Below, piece after piece: positions 16,634 to 26,524 of a stretch of DNA of 50,337 nt (within the stretch, counting starts at the first letter, position 1; the number at the start of each line of letters is the position of its first letter). This DNA comes from an uncultured Bacteroidaceae bacterium (GTDB lineage Bacteria > Bacteroidota > Bacteroidia > Bacteroidales > Bacteroidaceae), in contig CALUIR010000020.1 of assembly GCA_944320785.1 (NCBI GenBank), positions 1-50,337 of the forward strand. The letters are read 5' to 3'. A program made the translations under genes and the position numbers. Under the pieces are notes generated by a model. That model was not told the origin of the DNA, did no database searches, and was given only the letters and a program-made list of their open reading frames with translations.

Positions 16634-18190
16634 ATGACATTTGAGATGGTGTTCGTGCTGTTGGGGCTGGCTGGCATGGTGGCAGCTTTAGTGCTGGACA
16701 AGATGCGCCCCGGCATGGTCCTCCTTTCCGTAGTGGTCATTTTCTTTTGCGCAGGCATCCTTTCTGCCGAAGAAGTGGTGGAGGGGTTCAGCAACAAGGG
16801 GATGATAACAGTGGGGCTTTTGTTCCTGGTGAGCGAAGGCGTGCGCCAAAGCGGCGCTTTGGCGCAGTTGGTGAAAAGGCTGCTCCCGGAAAAGAAGACG
16901 AGCGTCTGGAAGGCGCAAGTGCGCTTGTTGCCAACGGTTGCTTTCATTTCCGCGTTCCTGAACAACACGCCGGTGGTGGTGATTTTTGCCCCGATTGTCA
17001 AGCGATGGGCGAAACAGATAGGCTTGCCTGCCACGAAGTTCCTCATTCCCTTGTCGTATGTCACGATATTGGGCGGGCTTTGCACGCTGATAGGCACTTC
17101 CACCAATCTGGTGGTGCATGGCATGGTGCTGGATGCCGGGTTCGAAGGTTTCAGCATGTTTGAATTGGGGAAGGTGGGCGTTTTCATCGCCGTGGCAGGC
17201 ATTGCTTACTTGTTTTTGTTCTCCAACAGGCTGCTTCCGGATTCGCGGGCTGACGTGGCGGATGAAGATGTAGAGGAAGAAGCCGAGGCCGACCACCTTC
17301 ATCGCGTGGAAGCCGTATTGGGCCCGCGCTTCCCCGGCATTAAGAAGACGTTGCGCACCTTTGACTTCAAGCGGCATTACGGCGCGGAAGTGAAGGAAAT
17401 CCGGCGGGGAGGACGCACCATCGTGCATGGCATGGAGAATGTGGTGTTGCGCGAAGGGGACACGTTGGTATTGTTGGCAGATGGTTCCTTTATCCCGACG
17501 TGGGGGGAATCTTCCGTGTTCATCATGCTGGCCAACGGGACGGATGCGGGACATGCTTCCGGGAAAAAGAAAAGGTGGTTTGCCCTCGCCTTGCTGGTGT
17601 TCATGATTGTGGGCGCCACGATTGGCGAACTGCCTGCCACGAAAAGGGCTTTCCCCGGTGTGGAGTTAGACATGTTCTTCTTTGTCTGCATCACCACCGT
17701 GCTGATGGCATGGGCCAAGCTGTTCCCTCCCAAGAAGTACACCAAATACATTTCCTGGGACATCCTGATAACCATTGCCTGTGCGTTTGCCATCAGCAAA
17801 GCGATGGTGAACTCCGGGTTCGCGGCTTGGGTGGCCCAGTCCATCATTGGAATGACCGACAGCCTGGGGCCTCATGCCTTGCTGGCCGTGATATTCATCA
17901 TCACCAATCTGTTTACGGAACTGATTACCAACAATGCTGCAGCGGCTTTGGCTTTTCCCATAGCCTTGTCGGTGGCCAACCAGCTGGGCGTGGATCCCAC
18001 ACCTTTCTTTGTCGTCATCTGCATGGCGGCATCCGCATCCTTTTCCACGCCGATTGGTTACCAGACGAACCTGATTGTGCAGGGCATCGGCAACTACAAG
18101 TTCACGGACTTTGTGAAAGTGGGCTTGCCGATGAATTTGATAGTGTTCTTTTTGTCGATATTCTTAGTACCCTTGTTTTGGGAATTTTAA
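16634..18190 (+). CDS. SLC13/DASS-family anion permease, probable sulfate importer
   Basis: 518 residues. Hydrophobic segments lie on both sides of a cytoplasmic TrkA-C (RCK_C) domain (about residues 220-285: RFPGIKKTLRTFDFKRHYG, VVLREGDTLVLLADGS). Family signatures are present: NNTPVVVIFAPIVKRWAK, GTSTNLVVHGMVL, and near the end NNAAAALAFPIALS and TPIGYQTNLIVQGIGNYKF. Related proteins often carry two RCK_C domains; I see one. The sulfate-activation genes around it argue for sulfate as substrate. It starts 25 bp after cysQ and ends 8 bp before cysC. Confidence 0.88.
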   Translation: MTFEMVFVLLGLAGMVAALVLDKMRPGMVLLSVVVIFFCAGILSAEEVVEGFSNKGMITVGLLFLVSEGVRQSGALAQLVKRLLPEKKTSVWKAQVRLLPTVAFISAFLNNTPVVVIFAPIVKRWAKQIGLPATKFLIPLSYVTILGGLCTLIGTSTNLVVHGMVLDAGFEGFSMFELGKVGVFIAVAGIAYLFLFSNRLLPDSRADVADEDVEEEAEADHLHRVEAVLGPRFPGIKKTLRTFDFKRHYGAEVKEIRRGGRTIVHGMENVVLREGDTLVLLADGSFIPTWGESSVFIMLANGTDAGHASGKKKRWFALALLVFMIVGATIGELPATKRAFPGVELDMFFFVCITTVLMAWAKLFPPKKYTKYISWDILITIACAFAISKAMVNSGFAAWVAQSIIGMTDSLGPHALLAVIFIITNLFTELITNNAAAALAFPIALSVANQLGVDPTPFFVVICMAASASFSTPIGYQTNLIVQGIGNYKFTDFVKVGLPMNLIVFFLSIFLVPLFWEF

Positions 18191-18198
18191 AATAACGT

Positions 18199-18813
18199 AT
18201 GGAAAACCAGAATCACATATATCCGATATTCGACCGCATGTTGGGCCGGAAGGAAAAGGAGGAATTGCTGGGGCAACGCAGCGTGATGATTTGGTTCACC
18301 GGCTTGTCGGGTTCGGGCAAAAGCACGGTGGCCATTGCCTTGGAACGCGAGTTGCACCGCCGCGGCCTTCTTTGCCGCATCCTGGACGGCGACAATATCC
18401 GAAGCGGCATCAATAATAATTTGGGCTTCTCTGAAGCCGACCGCATAGAGAACATACGGCGGATTGCCGAAGTGGGGAAACTTTTCATCGACACAGGCAT
18501 CATCACGATTGCCGCTTTCATCAGCCCGAACAATGACATCCGGGAAATGGCTTCCGCCATTATCGGGAAAGATGATTTCCTGGAGATATTTGTCAATACT
18601 CCGTTGGAAGTTTGCGAGGAACGCGACGTGAAAGGTTTGTATGCCAAAGCGCGCCGTGGCGAGATAAAGAACTTCACAGGCATCAGCGCTCCTTTTGAAG
18701 CGCCGGAACATCCTGCCCTGACGCTGGACACCTCCAAGCTGACGCTGGAAGAATCCGTGAACCGCCTGCTGGGCTTGATCCTTCCACGGGTAACAGGGAA
18801 AACAGAAAAATGA
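18199..18813 (+). CDS. cysC: Adenylyl-sulfate (APS) kinase CysC
   Basis: 204 residues. P-loop GLSGSGKST (about residues 34-42), DGDNIRSGINNNLGFS (the DGDxxR APS-binding motif) and FISPNNDIREMA (the conserved FISP lid). It phosphorylates APS to PAPS. In assimilatory reduction or sulfonation this is the step after CysDN. It lies between the permease and cysD, and a stand-alone CysC plus the downstream sulfotransferase suggests that PAPS is a product in demand here. Confidence 0.95.
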   Translation: MENQNHIYPIFDRMLGRKEKEELLGQRSVMIWFTGLSGSGKSTVAIALERELHRRGLLCRILDGDNIRSGINNNLGFSEADRIENIRRIAEVGKLFIDTGIITIAAFISPNNDIREMASAIIGKDDFLEIFVNTPLEVCEERDVKGLYAKARRGEIKNFTGISAPFEAPEHPALTLDTSKLTLEESVNRLLGLILPRVTGKTEK

Positions 18814-18840
18814 AAGAACAATATTATTATATATAGGAAT

Positions 18841-19752
18841 ATGTCAGAATCTTATAAATTGAGCCACTTGAAGGAACTGGAAGCGGAATCGATACACATC
18901 ATCCGCGAAGTGGCTGCAGAGTTTGAGAACCCTGTCATGCTTTATTCCATCGGCAAGGACTCGTCGGTGATGGTCCGGCTGGCGGAAAAAGCTTTTTACC
19001 CAGGGAAGGTCCCTTTCCCTTTGATGCACATCGATTCCAAGTGGAAGTTCAAGGAAATGATTCAGTTCCGTGATGAATACGCCAAGAAGTACGGGTGGAA
19101 CTTGATTGTGGAATCCAACATGGAAGCGTTCAAGGCGGGAGTAGGCCCTTTCACGCATGGCAGCAAGGTGCATACGGATTTGATGAAAACGCAGGCATTG
19201 TTGAATGCTTTGGACAAGTACAAGTTTGACGCTGCTTTCGGCGGCGCACGCAGGGATGAGGAAAAGAGCCGTGCGAAAGAACGCATTTATTCTTTCCGCG
19301 ACCGTTTCCACCAATGGGACCCCAAGAACCAACGCCCGGAATTGTGGGACATTTACAACGGGCGCATCCATAAAGGGGAGAGCATCCGCGTGTTCCCGCT
19401 GAGCAACTGGACGGAACTGGACATCTGGCAATACATCCGCTTGGAGAAGATACCTATTGTGCCGTTGTATTTTGCCAAACTGCGCCCGGTGGTCAACATC
19501 GACGGGCAGTTGATCATGCCCGATGACGACCGTCTGCCGGAGAAATACAGGGACAAGATTGAAATGAAGAAGATACGTTTCCGCACATTGGGTTGCTGGC
19601 CATTGACAGGCGCCATAGAAAGCGAGGCCGACACGATTGAAAAAATCGTGGAAGAGATGATGACCACCACGAAAAGTGAACGCACCACCCGTGTCATTGA
19701 CTTCGACCAAGAGGCGAGCATGGAGCAGAAGAAACGCGAAGGTTATTTTTAA
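18841..19752 (+). CDS. cysD: Sulfate adenylyltransferase subunit 2, CysD
   Basis: 303 residues, full length. The PP-loop of the PAPS-reductase/ATP-PPase fold is [10 protein letters not shown] (about residues 39-48). Also conserved are [31 protein letters not shown] and the C-terminal [23 protein letters not shown] region. With CysN it makes APS from ATP and sulfate. The stop overlaps a TAATG junction with cysN. Confidence 0.96.
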   Translation: MSESYKLSHLKELEAESIHIIREVAAEFENPVMLYSIGKDSSVMVRLAEKAFYPGKVPFPLMHIDSKWKFKEMIQFRDEYAKKYGWNLIVESNMEAFKAGVGPFTHGSKVHTDLMKTQALLNALDKYKFDAAFGGARRDEEKSRAKERIYSFRDRFHQWDPKNQRPELWDIYNGRIHKGESIRVFPLSNWTELDIWQYIRLEKIPIVPLYFAKLRPVVNIDGQLIMPDDDRLPEKYRDKIEMKKIRFRTLGCWPLTGAIESEADTIEKIVEEMMTTTKSERTTRVIDFDQEASMEQKKREGYF

Positions 19753-19784
19753 TGTGCCGGAAGGCGAATCAAAATCATGATGTT

Positions 19785-21221
19785 ATGGCAGAAAAAGAAA
19801 AATTGAATATAAAGGAGTTCTTGGACAAGGACGAACAGAAAGACCAGTTGCGTTTCCTCACGGCCGGTTCGGTGGACGACGGGAAATCAACCTTGATTGG
19901 CCGTTTGCTTTTCGACAGCAAGAAGATTTATGAAGACCAGCTCGATGCGTTGGAACGCGACAGCAAGCGCATGGGGAATGCCGGCGACCACATTGATTAC
20001 GCTTTGCTGCTGGACGGCTTGAAGGCCGAGCGCGAACAGGGCATCACCATTGATGTGGCTTACCGCTATTTCTCGACCAACAACCGGAAGTTCATCATAG
20101 CGGACACGCCGGGGCATGAGCAATACACCCGCAACATGATTACGGGTGGTTCCACGGCCAATCTGGCGGTCATCTTGGTGGATGCGCGGACAGGAGTCAT
20201 CACGCAGACCCGCCGCCACACGTATTTGGTGTCTTTGTTGGGCATCAAGCACGTGGTCTTGGCGGTGAACAAGATGGATTTAGTGGGCTTTTCAGAGGAA
20301 CGTTTCCAGGAAATCGTGAAAGACTACATGGATTTCGTCAAGCCATTAGGGATACCCGATGTGAACTGCATCCCGTTGTCGGCTTTGGAGGGCGACAATG
20401 TGGTGGCGAAATCGGAACGCACGCCGTGGTATAAAGGCGTTTCCTTGCTGGAGTTCTTGGAAACCGTGCCCATTGCCAATGACCATAATTTCGCGGATTT
20501 CCGTTACCCGGTGCAATATGTGTTGCGCCCGGACCAGAACTTCCGGGGCTTTTGCGGGAAAATCGCATCGGGCGTGGTGCGGAAAGGCGACACGGTGATG
20601 GCGTTGCCTTCCGGGAAGACCACCAGAGTGAAAAGCATCGTGACTTACGACGGCGAGTTGGATTATGCATTCCCGCCACAATGCGTGACGTTGACTCTGG
20701 AAGATGAAATCGATGTGTCGCGTGGAGAAATGTTGGTGCATCCGGACAATCTGCCGACGGTGGACCGAAACATGGAAGCCATGCTCGTGTGGATGGATGA
20801 AGAAATGATGGATGTGAACAAGCATTTTTACCTGAAGCAGACGACGAACTTGACGAGGGCGCATATCAGCCAGATACGTTACCGGGTGGACATCAACACG
20901 ATGGAGCATATAGAGAATGTGCCGGCATTGAAGTTGAATGAGATTGCCAATGTGGTGCTGGCCACGGCAAAGCCATTGTTCTTCGACCCTTACCAGGAAA
21001 ACAAGCCGTGCGGCTCGTTCGTCTTGATTGACCCTATCACGAACAACACGAGTGCGGTGGGCATGATTGTCGGCCGTGTGGATTCAAAGGAAATGGTAGC
21101 AGAGGAAGTGCCGGAACTGAATCTGCCGAAGTTGGGCATTTCGGAAGAACATTATGATGCAATAGAAAGGGCTTGCAAGGATTTGGAACGCCAAGGCATC
21201 GCTGTGAACATTATAAAGTAA
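19785..21221 (+). CDS. cysN: Sulfate adenylyltransferase subunit 1 (GTPase), CysN
   Basis: 478 residues from MAEKEKLN. An upstream ATG at 19752 overlaps the cysD stop but adds a non-conserved 11 residues. EF-Tu-like GTPase motifs: GSVDDGKST (G1), DTPGHEQY (G3), NKMD (G4). Beta-barrel domains follow. GTP hydrolysis drives APS formation by CysD. There is no fused CysC domain, in agreement with the separate cysC upstream. Confidence 0.95.
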   Translation: MAEKEKLNIKEFLDKDEQKDQLRFLTAGSVDDGKSTLIGRLLFDSKKIYEDQLDALERDSKRMGNAGDHIDYALLLDGLKAEREQGITIDVAYRYFSTNNRKFIIADTPGHEQYTRNMITGGSTANLAVILVDARTGVITQTRRHTYLVSLLGIKHVVLAVNKMDLVGFSEERFQEIVKDYMDFVKPLGIPDVNCIPLSALEGDNVVAKSERTPWYKGVSLLEFLETVPIANDHNFADFRYPVQYVLRPDQNFRGFCGKIASGVVRKGDTVMALPSGKTTRVKSIVTYDGELDYAFPPQCVTLTLEDEIDVSRGEMLVHPDNLPTVDRNMEAMLVWMDEEMMDVNKHFYLKQTTNLTRAHISQIRYRVDINTMEHIENVPALKLNEIANVVLATAKPLFFDPYQENKPCGSFVLIDPITNNTSAVGMIVGRVDSKEMVAEEVPELNLPKLGISEEHYDAIERACKDLERQGIAVNIIK

Positions 21222-21232
21222 AGCAGGAAAAA

Positions 21233-22339
21233 ATGGGAGTATTGGATTTTAATAAATTGCCCATCAATACGCTGGTGGGTGCCGATTGGAAAACTTTCCG
21301 CCAGATTACCGACGGGCGGGCGATTGACAAGGGATACCGAAGGAAGTACTATCTTACGAAAGGCGTGTGCCGCTTGCTGAGCCTGCTGAAACCCTTGCAG
21401 GACAAGCGGTACAACCGATTGTTGGCCGGAAAGCCTTTGGAGAACGACCCTGTGTTCATCCTTGGGCATTGGCGGAGCGGGACTACATTTGTGCATAACG
21501 TGTTTTCTTGCGACAAGCACTTCGGCTACAATACCACCTACCAGACGGTGTTTCCCCACCTGATGATGTGGGGGCAGCCGTTTTTCAAGAAAAGCATGTC
21601 GTGGCTGATGCCCGACAAACGCCCGACCGACAACATGGAACTGGCCGTGGACCTGCCGCAAGAGGAGGAATTTGCCTTGTCGAACATGATGGCATATACT
21701 TATTACAATTTCTGGTTCCTGCCGAAGTACATGCAGGAGTATTGCGACAAGTACCTGTTGTTCGAGGATATCACGGACGAGGAGTTGAAAGTCTTTGAAG
21801 AGGTATTCGTCAAGCTCATCAAAATCTCTTTGTGGAATACGGGAGGAAGCCAGTTCCTGTCGAAAAACCCGCCCCATACCGGACGGGTGAAGGAATTGGT
21901 GAAGATGTTCCCGAACGCGAAGTTCATTTACCTGATGCGCAATCCTTATACCGTGTTTGAAAGCACGCGGAGCTTTTTCACGAATACCATCAAGCCGCTG
22001 AAATTGGAAAACATATCCGGCGAAGAACTGGAACGGAACATCCTTTCCGTGTATGCGAAACTGTACCACAAGTACGAGTCTGACAAGAAGTTTGTCCCGG
22101 AAGGAAACTTGATAGAGGTGAAGTTTGAGGACTTCGAGGCAGATGCCATGGCAAAGACCAAGGAGATTTATGACACCCTTTCCATCCCCGGTTACGAAGA
22201 TGCCAAGGAAAGCATTGAGAAGTATCTTGGAAAGAAGAAGGGTTACAAGAAGAACAAGTACAAATACGATGACCGCACAGTCCGCTTGGTGGAATCGCAT
22301 TGGGACTTTGCGCTGAAAGACTGGGGTTACACATTATAA
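21233..22339 (+). CDS. PAPS-dependent sulfotransferase
   Basis: 368 residues from MGVLDFNK; an in-frame ATG at 21173 lies inside cysN and is not needed. The 5-prime phosphosulfate loop is GHWRSGTTFVHN (RSGTT at 81-85), and the 3-prime phosphate site is the RNPYTVFESTRSFF region. It therefore transfers sulfonate from PAPS to an unknown acceptor. The order cysC-cysD-cysN-sulfotransferase parallels the Bacteroides thetaiotaomicron BT0412-BT0416 cluster, in which the sulfotransferase modifies sterols. That acceptor is only a hypothesis here; a lipid or glycan is also possible. Confidence 0.88.
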   Translation: MGVLDFNKLPINTLVGADWKTFRQITDGRAIDKGYRRKYYLTKGVCRLLSLLKPLQDKRYNRLLAGKPLENDPVFILGHWRSGTTFVHNVFSCDKHFGYNTTYQTVFPHLMMWGQPFFKKSMSWLMPDKRPTDNMELAVDLPQEEEFALSNMMAYTYYNFWFLPKYMQEYCDKYLLFEDITDEELKVFEEVFVKLIKISLWNTGGSQFLSKNPPHTGRVKELVKMFPNAKFIYLMRNPYTVFESTRSFFTNTIKPLKLENISGEELERNILSVYAKLYHKYESDKKFVPEGNLIEVKFEDFEADAMAKTKEIYDTLSIPGYEDAKESIEKYLGKKKGYKKNKYKYDDRTVRLVESHWDFALKDWGYTL

Positions 22340-22350
22340 CATAGAGACGT

Positions 22351-23313
22351 ATGAAAAGGAACATGATTATGGCTGCTTCTTTGGCGGCATGCCTGTGGGC
22401 TTTTCCGGCACATGCGCAGGAAAGGGTCGTTCCCATGGCGTACGGCGACATGGACCAATGGGTGACACGCATCATCCATGAGTCGGGCATCATCGGCGGG
22501 GTCACCAAGTCGGTGTATGCCGTAGGGCCTACGCAGACCATTGAGAAGAATGAACCTTACAAGAACTTGGGCGGTTCGCCGTGGGCCACTTCCAACATCT
22601 ACGCCAAAGTGATGGGCATCCACAAGACGAATGTGTCGGTGTTCCCGGAAAAACGGGGCGAAGGTTCTTGCGCACGCTTGGAAACCCGTTATGAAAGCGT
22701 CAAGGTGTTTGGGTTCATTGACATTGAAGTGATTGCCGCCGGCTCGTTGTTTGCTGGTTCCATCCACGAACCTATCACCGGCGTGAGAGACCCGATGAAG
22801 AAGCTCGACATGGGCATTCCATTCACGGACAAGCCCAAGGCGATCCGTTTTGACTACAAGGTGAAGATGTCAGGCGAGGAAAACCGTGTTTATTGCAACG
22901 GCTTCTCTGCCAAAAAGAAGGTGGAAGGAAAGGATTATCCTGTGGCCATCCTGCTCCTGCAGAAGCGATGGGAGGATGAGGACGGCAAGGTGCATGCCTT
23001 GCGCATCGGCACGATGGTGGTGCGTTACGACAAGGATACGGGCAATTGGGTGAACGATGCCACTTACCCCATCCATTATGGCGACATCCGCAAGGAGCCG
23101 TATTACGTGGAGGAATGGATGAAGATACAGGACCAGGACCGTTACACGATGAACAGCAAAGGCGACAACGTGGTGATCCAGGAAGAAGGCTGGGGAAATC
23201 CGGACGACATTCCCACCCACATGGTCTTGCAGTTTGCTTCCAGCCATGGAGGGGCATACATCGGTTCGCCGGGCAACGTGCTGTGGATTGACAACGTGCG
23301 GCTAGTGTATTAA
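22351..23313 (+). CDS. PCMD-domain (putative carbohydrate metabolism domain) secreted protein
   Basis: 320 residues. The signal peptide ends at AHA-Q; there is no lipobox, so it is likely periplasmic. The body fits the PCMD pattern: PWATSNIYAKVM, ARLETRYESVKV, AAGSLFAGSIHEP, GIPFTDKPKAIRFDYKV, DGKVHALRIGTMVV and a terminal SSHGGAYIGSPGNVLWIDNV. Such domains are found in Bacteroidetes glycan-associated proteins, but no reaction is known. It begins 11 bp after the sulfotransferase, so it is probably made with the sulfonation genes and may bind or present the sulfonated product; that is inference. Confidence 0.72.
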   Translation: MKRNMIMAASLAACLWAFPAHAQERVVPMAYGDMDQWVTRIIHESGIIGGVTKSVYAVGPTQTIEKNEPYKNLGGSPWATSNIYAKVMGIHKTNVSVFPEKRGEGSCARLETRYESVKVFGFIDIEVIAAGSLFAGSIHEPITGVRDPMKKLDMGIPFTDKPKAIRFDYKVKMSGEENRVYCNGFSAKKKVEGKDYPVAILLLQKRWEDEDGKVHALRIGTMVVRYDKDTGNWVNDATYPIHYGDIRKEPYYVEEWMKIQDQDRYTMNSKGDNVVIQEEGWGNPDDIPTHMVLQFASSHGGAYIGSPGNVLWIDNVRLVY

Positions 23314-23327
23314 GCAGTGCGGCGGCG

Positions 23328-23750
23328 ATGGGCAGGATACTTTCTTTGGATCTTGGGAAGAAACGCACGGGCGTGGCTGTCACCGACCCCTTGCAACTGA
23401 TTGCCAACGGGCTGGCAACGGTGCCTACGCGCATGGTGCTGGATTTCTTGAAAGATTACGTGCAGCGGGAGAAAGTGGAACGCATCGTGGTGGGCTTCCC
23501 CCGGCAGACATCGGGCGAACTGTCGGAGAGCATGGCTTATATCCGCCCGGTGGTCGCCCGCTTGAAGAAAGCCTTGCCGGAGATGCCCATTGAGTATGTG
23601 GACGAACGTTACACTTCCGTGCTGGCCCATCAGGCGATGATTGACGGGGGATTGCGGAAGAAAGCCCGGATGAACAAGGAATTGGTGGATGAAATCAGCG
23701 CGACCATCATCCTTCAAACCTACATGGAGATGAGACGGATGAAGAAATGA
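23328..23750 (+). CDS. ruvX: Putative pre-16S rRNA nuclease / Holliday junction resolvase-like YqgF
   Basis: 140 residues, full length. The RNase H-like fold shows LSLDLGKKRTGVAVTDP (catalytic Asp7), IVVGFPRQTSGE and VDERYTS with EISATIILQTYM at the end. YqgF proteins act in maturation of the 16S rRNA 5-prime end. It starts 14 bp after the PCMD gene and runs into def, so it is probably read from the sulfonation operon promoter. Confidence 0.93.
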   Translation: MGRILSLDLGKKRTGVAVTDPLQLIANGLATVPTRMVLDFLKDYVQREKVERIVVGFPRQTSGELSESMAYIRPVVARLKKALPEMPIEYVDERYTSVLAHQAMIDGGLRKKARMNKELVDEISATIILQTYMEMRRMKK

Positions 23751-23778
23751 ATTGAGTGTTGACAATTAAGCAAGAATT

Positions 23779-24333
23779 ATGATATTACCGATTTATGTGT
23801 ATGGGCAGCCGGTGCTTCGCAAGGTTGCCGAGGACATCACTCCCGATTACCCGGAGTTGAAAGAACTGATAGCCAATATGTTTGAAACCATGGACCATGC
23901 CGATGGCGTGGGCCTTGCTGCTCCACAGGTAGGGTTGCCCATCCGGGTGGTGGTCATCAACCTCGATGTGATATCGGATGATTGCCCGGAATACAAGGGC
24001 TTCCGCAAGGCTTACATCAACGCGCATGTCTTGGAGCGCGAAGGCGATGAGGAGAACATGGAAGAAGGTTGCCTGAGCCTGCCCGGCATCCATGAGAACG
24101 TGAAGCGCAGCAACCGTATCCATGTGCGTTACTTGGACGAGGACATGCAGGAGCATGACGAGTGGGTGGAAGGCTTCTTGGCCCGCGTGATGCAGCATGA
24201 GTTCGACCATTTGGAAGGTAACCTGTTCATCGACCATCTTTCGCCTCTGCGCAAGCGGATGATACAGGCCAAGCTGAATGCCATGCTGAAAGGCAAGGTG
24301 CGGTGCGGCTACAAGGTCAGGACCGTGAAGTGA
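23779..24333 (+). CDS. def: Peptide deformylase
   Basis: 184 residues, standard length. The three deformylase motifs are intact: [10 protein letters not shown] (about 43-52), EGCLSLPG (metal-binding Cys) and QHEFDHLEG (HExxH-type, His/Glu/His). It removes the formyl group from nascent N-terminal Met. It follows ruvX by 28 bp and is the last gene before a strong terminator. Confidence 0.96.
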   Translation: MILPIYVYGQPVLRKVAEDITPDYPELKELIANMFETMDHADGVGLAAPQVGLPIRVVVINLDVISDDCPEYKGFRKAYINAHVLEREGDEENMEEGCLSLPGIHENVKRSNRIHVRYLDEDMQEHDEWVEGFLARVMQHEFDHLEGNLFIDHLSPLRKRMIQAKLNAMLKGKVRCGYKVRTVK

Positions 24334-24356
24334 CCGGCTTGGAAAGAGCGTGCAGG

Positions 24357-24389
24357 AAAGGGAGAAGGAGGCTTCTCCCTTTCTTTTTT
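24357..24389 (+). terminator. Intrinsic terminator after def
   Basis: An 11-bp perfect stem, AAAGGGAGAAG / CTTCTCCCTTT, with a 4-nt loop, followed by C and six T. It ends the long operon that starts at cysQ. Confidence 0.9.
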
Positions 24390-24390
24390 C

Positions 24391-24462
24391 CCCGCATGGG
24401 AAATTTGCCTCTCCCGTGCGGGAAATCTGGTTAAGCCGTGCAACTGAGGTCGCCCATGCGGG
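24391..24462. repeat. Degenerate CCCRYGCGGG palindrome cluster
   Basis: Three recognisable copies of a 10-bp inverted motif: CCCGCATGGG at 24391, CCCGTGCGGG at 24413 and CCCATGCGGG at 24453, with a decayed copy near 24435. The same motif flanks the 21-bp palindrome array at 31191-31219 and a weaker version lies at 8157-8185. It is an intergenic repeat family of unknown role. Confidence 0.6.
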
Positions 24463-24526
24463 CAAACGGGAAGAATCTCCTTGGAAAAATGCACTTCTTT
24501 CCGGGGCGTTTTCCAAGAATAGTTCG

Positions 24527-24534
24527 TATATTTG
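24527..24534 (+). promoter_or_regulatory. Promoter -7 box for the purF-like/carAB operon
   Basis: TATATTTG fits TAnnTTTG. It lies 107 bp before the amidophosphoribosyltransferase start; the -33 element is weak. The rest of 24390-24640 contains no gene I can support. Confidence 0.5.
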
Positions 24535-24640
24535 CCCTGAAAAATGAGGCATGCCGGGGAAATTTCAGGGAAAAGGAGCGGGGAAACCATCTTGACGTGC
24601 CTGCAAAGTTCTGGCAATCTTCCTTTTAATAACCGCAACG

Positions 24641-26524
24641 ATGGAACCATTGAAGCATGAATGCGGCGTGGCGATGATACGCCTCCTCAAGCCGCTTGAG
24701 TATTACCAGCAGAAGTATGGGACGTGGATGTACGGGCTCAACAAGCTCTATCTCTTGATGGAGAAGCAGCATAACCGGGGGCAAGAAGGCGCAGGGTTGG
24801 CCTGCGTGAAGTTAGAGGCCGAGCCAGGCGAGGAATACATGTTCCGTGAGCGTGCCTTGGGTGCCGGTGCCATCACGGAAATATTCAACACGGTCATGGA
24901 AGGTTTCCGTGGCTTGGCGCCCGGAGTATTGGCAGATGCAGCCTATGCCCGGCGCTGCCTCCCGTTTGCCGGAGAAGTTTACATGGGGCATTTGCGTTAC
25001 AGCACGACGGGGAAAAGCGGCTTGTCTTACGTGCATCCTTTCCTGCGGCGCAACAACTGGCGGGCGAAAAACCTGGCCATTTGCGGCAACTTTAACCTCA
25101 CGAACGTGGACGAAGTGTTCGGGGAAATCACGGCCATCGGGCAGCATCCCCGGAAATATGCCGACACTTACATCATGCTGGAGCAACTGGGTCACAGCCT
25201 CGACCGCGAAGTGGAACGCCTTTACCGCAAATGCAAGGACGAAGGCTTGGAGGGGATGGACATCACGCAGGCCATCGAAAAGCACATCGACCTGGCCAAC
25301 GTGCTGAAACGTTCCAGCCAGATATGGGACGGCGGCTACGTGATTTGCGGGCTTACGGGCAGCGGCGAAGCCTTTGCCGTGCGCGACCCTTGGGGCATCC
25401 GGCCGGCTTTCTGGTACAAAGATGATGAGATTATCGTGCTGGCATCGGAACGCCCGGTGATACAGACCGTGCTGAACGTTCCGATGGAAGCCGTCAATGA
25501 ACTGCAACCGGGGCAGTCCTTGTTGGTCAACAAGGAAGGGAAGATGCGCCTGGCGCAAATCAACAAGCCGAAAAGCGTGAAGCCCTGTTCCTTTGAGCGC
25601 ATTTATTTCAGCCGGGGGAGCGATGCCAGCATCTACCGCGAACGCAAGCAGTTGGGCAAGCAATTGGTGGGTTCCATTCTAAAAGCTGTGGACTACGATG
25701 TGAAGCATACCGTGTTCTCCTTCATTCCCAATACGGCTGAAACCGCATTCTATGGCATGCTGGAAGGATTCGACAATTACCTGAACGAACTGAAGGTGAA
25801 AGAAATAGAAGCATTAGGGCATAACCCCGGCCATGACGAATTGGAGAGGATACTGTCGTGGCGCATCCGCAGCGAGAAGGTGGCGGTGAAAGACATCAAG
25901 CTCCGCACCTTCATCGCCGAAGGCAACAGCCGAAATGACCTTGCCGCCCATGTGTACGACATCACCTACGGCAGTCTTACGCCCGGCGAGGACAACCTTG
26001 TCATCATCGACGACAGCATTGTGCGGGGCACCACCCTGAAGCAAAGCATCATCGGTATCCTCGACCGCTTGCACCCCAAGAAGATTGTCATTGTTTCTTC
26101 ATCGCCCCAAGTGCGCTATCCTGACTATTACGGCATCGACATGGCCAAGATGAGCGAGTTCATCGCTTTCCGTGCCGCCGTGGAGTTGCTGAAGGAACGT
26201 GACATGAAAGACATCATAGCCGCCGCTTACCGCAAATCGAAAGCACAGGAAAACTTGCCCAAAGAACAAATGGTGAACTATGTGAAAGACATTTACGCGC
26301 CCTTTACAGCCGAGGAAATCTCAGCCAAGATGGTGGAAATGCTAACCCCGGCAGGTACGAACGCCGAAGTGCAGATTGTGTTCCAGACGCTGGAGGGGCT
26401 GCATGCGGCTTGTCCCGGCCATCCGGGCGACTGGTATTTCAGCGGCGACTACCCCACGCCGGGCGGCGTGCGCCAGTTGAACCGGGCGTTTATTGATTAT
26501 GTGGAACAGATGTACCAGTTCTGA
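24641..26524 (+). CDS. Amidophosphoribosyltransferase-like class II glutamine amidotransferase
   Basis: 627 residues, longer than the usual 470-520 of PurF. The N-terminal nucleophile hydrolase domain has HECGVAMI with Cys8, exposed if a seven-residue propeptide is removed, and later RYSTTGKSG and CGNFNLTNVDE. The C-terminal phosphoribosyltransferase domain has the PRPP loop NLVIIDDSIVRGTT. The known reaction of the family is 5-phosphoribosylamine formation, the first step of purine synthesis. It heads a set with carA and carB, so regulation with carbamoyl phosphate supply is likely. Bacteroides genomes often have a second, canonical PurF; this longer form may be a specialised paralogue. Confidence 0.85.
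   Translation: MEPLKHECGVAMIRLLKPLEYYQQKYGTWMYGLNKLYLLMEKQHNRGQEGAGLACVKLEAEPGEEYMFRERALGAGAITEIFNTVMEGFRGLAPGVLADAAYARRCLPFAGEVYMGHLRYSTTGKSGLSYVHPFLRRNNWRAKNLAICGNFNLTNVDEVFGEITAIGQHPRKYADTYIMLEQLGHSLDREVERLYRKCKDEGLEGMDITQAIEKHIDLANVLKRSSQIWDGGYVICGLTGSGEAFAVRDPWGIRPAFWYKDDEIIVLASERPVIQTVLNVPMEAVNELQPGQSLLVNKEGKMRLAQINKPKSVKPCSFERIYFSRGSDASIYRERKQLGKQLVGSILKAVDYDVKHTVFSFIPNTAETAFYGMLEGFDNYLNELKVKEIEALGHNPGHDELERILSWRIRSEKVAVKDIKLRTFIAEGNSRNDLAAHVYDITYGSLTPGEDNLVIIDDSIVRGTTLKQSIIGILDRLHPKKIVIVSSSPQVRYPDYYGIDMAKMSEFIAFRAAVELLKERDMKDIIAAAYRKSKAQENLPKEQMVNYVKDIYAPFTAEEISAKMVEMLTPAGTNAEVQIVFQTLEGLHAACPGHPGDWYFSGDYPTPGGVRQLNRAFIDYVEQMYQF

Noticed and set aside
15970-17202. 410-codon minus-strand frame across cysQ and the permease
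   Set aside because: Antisense to two well-supported genes with continuous family motifs.
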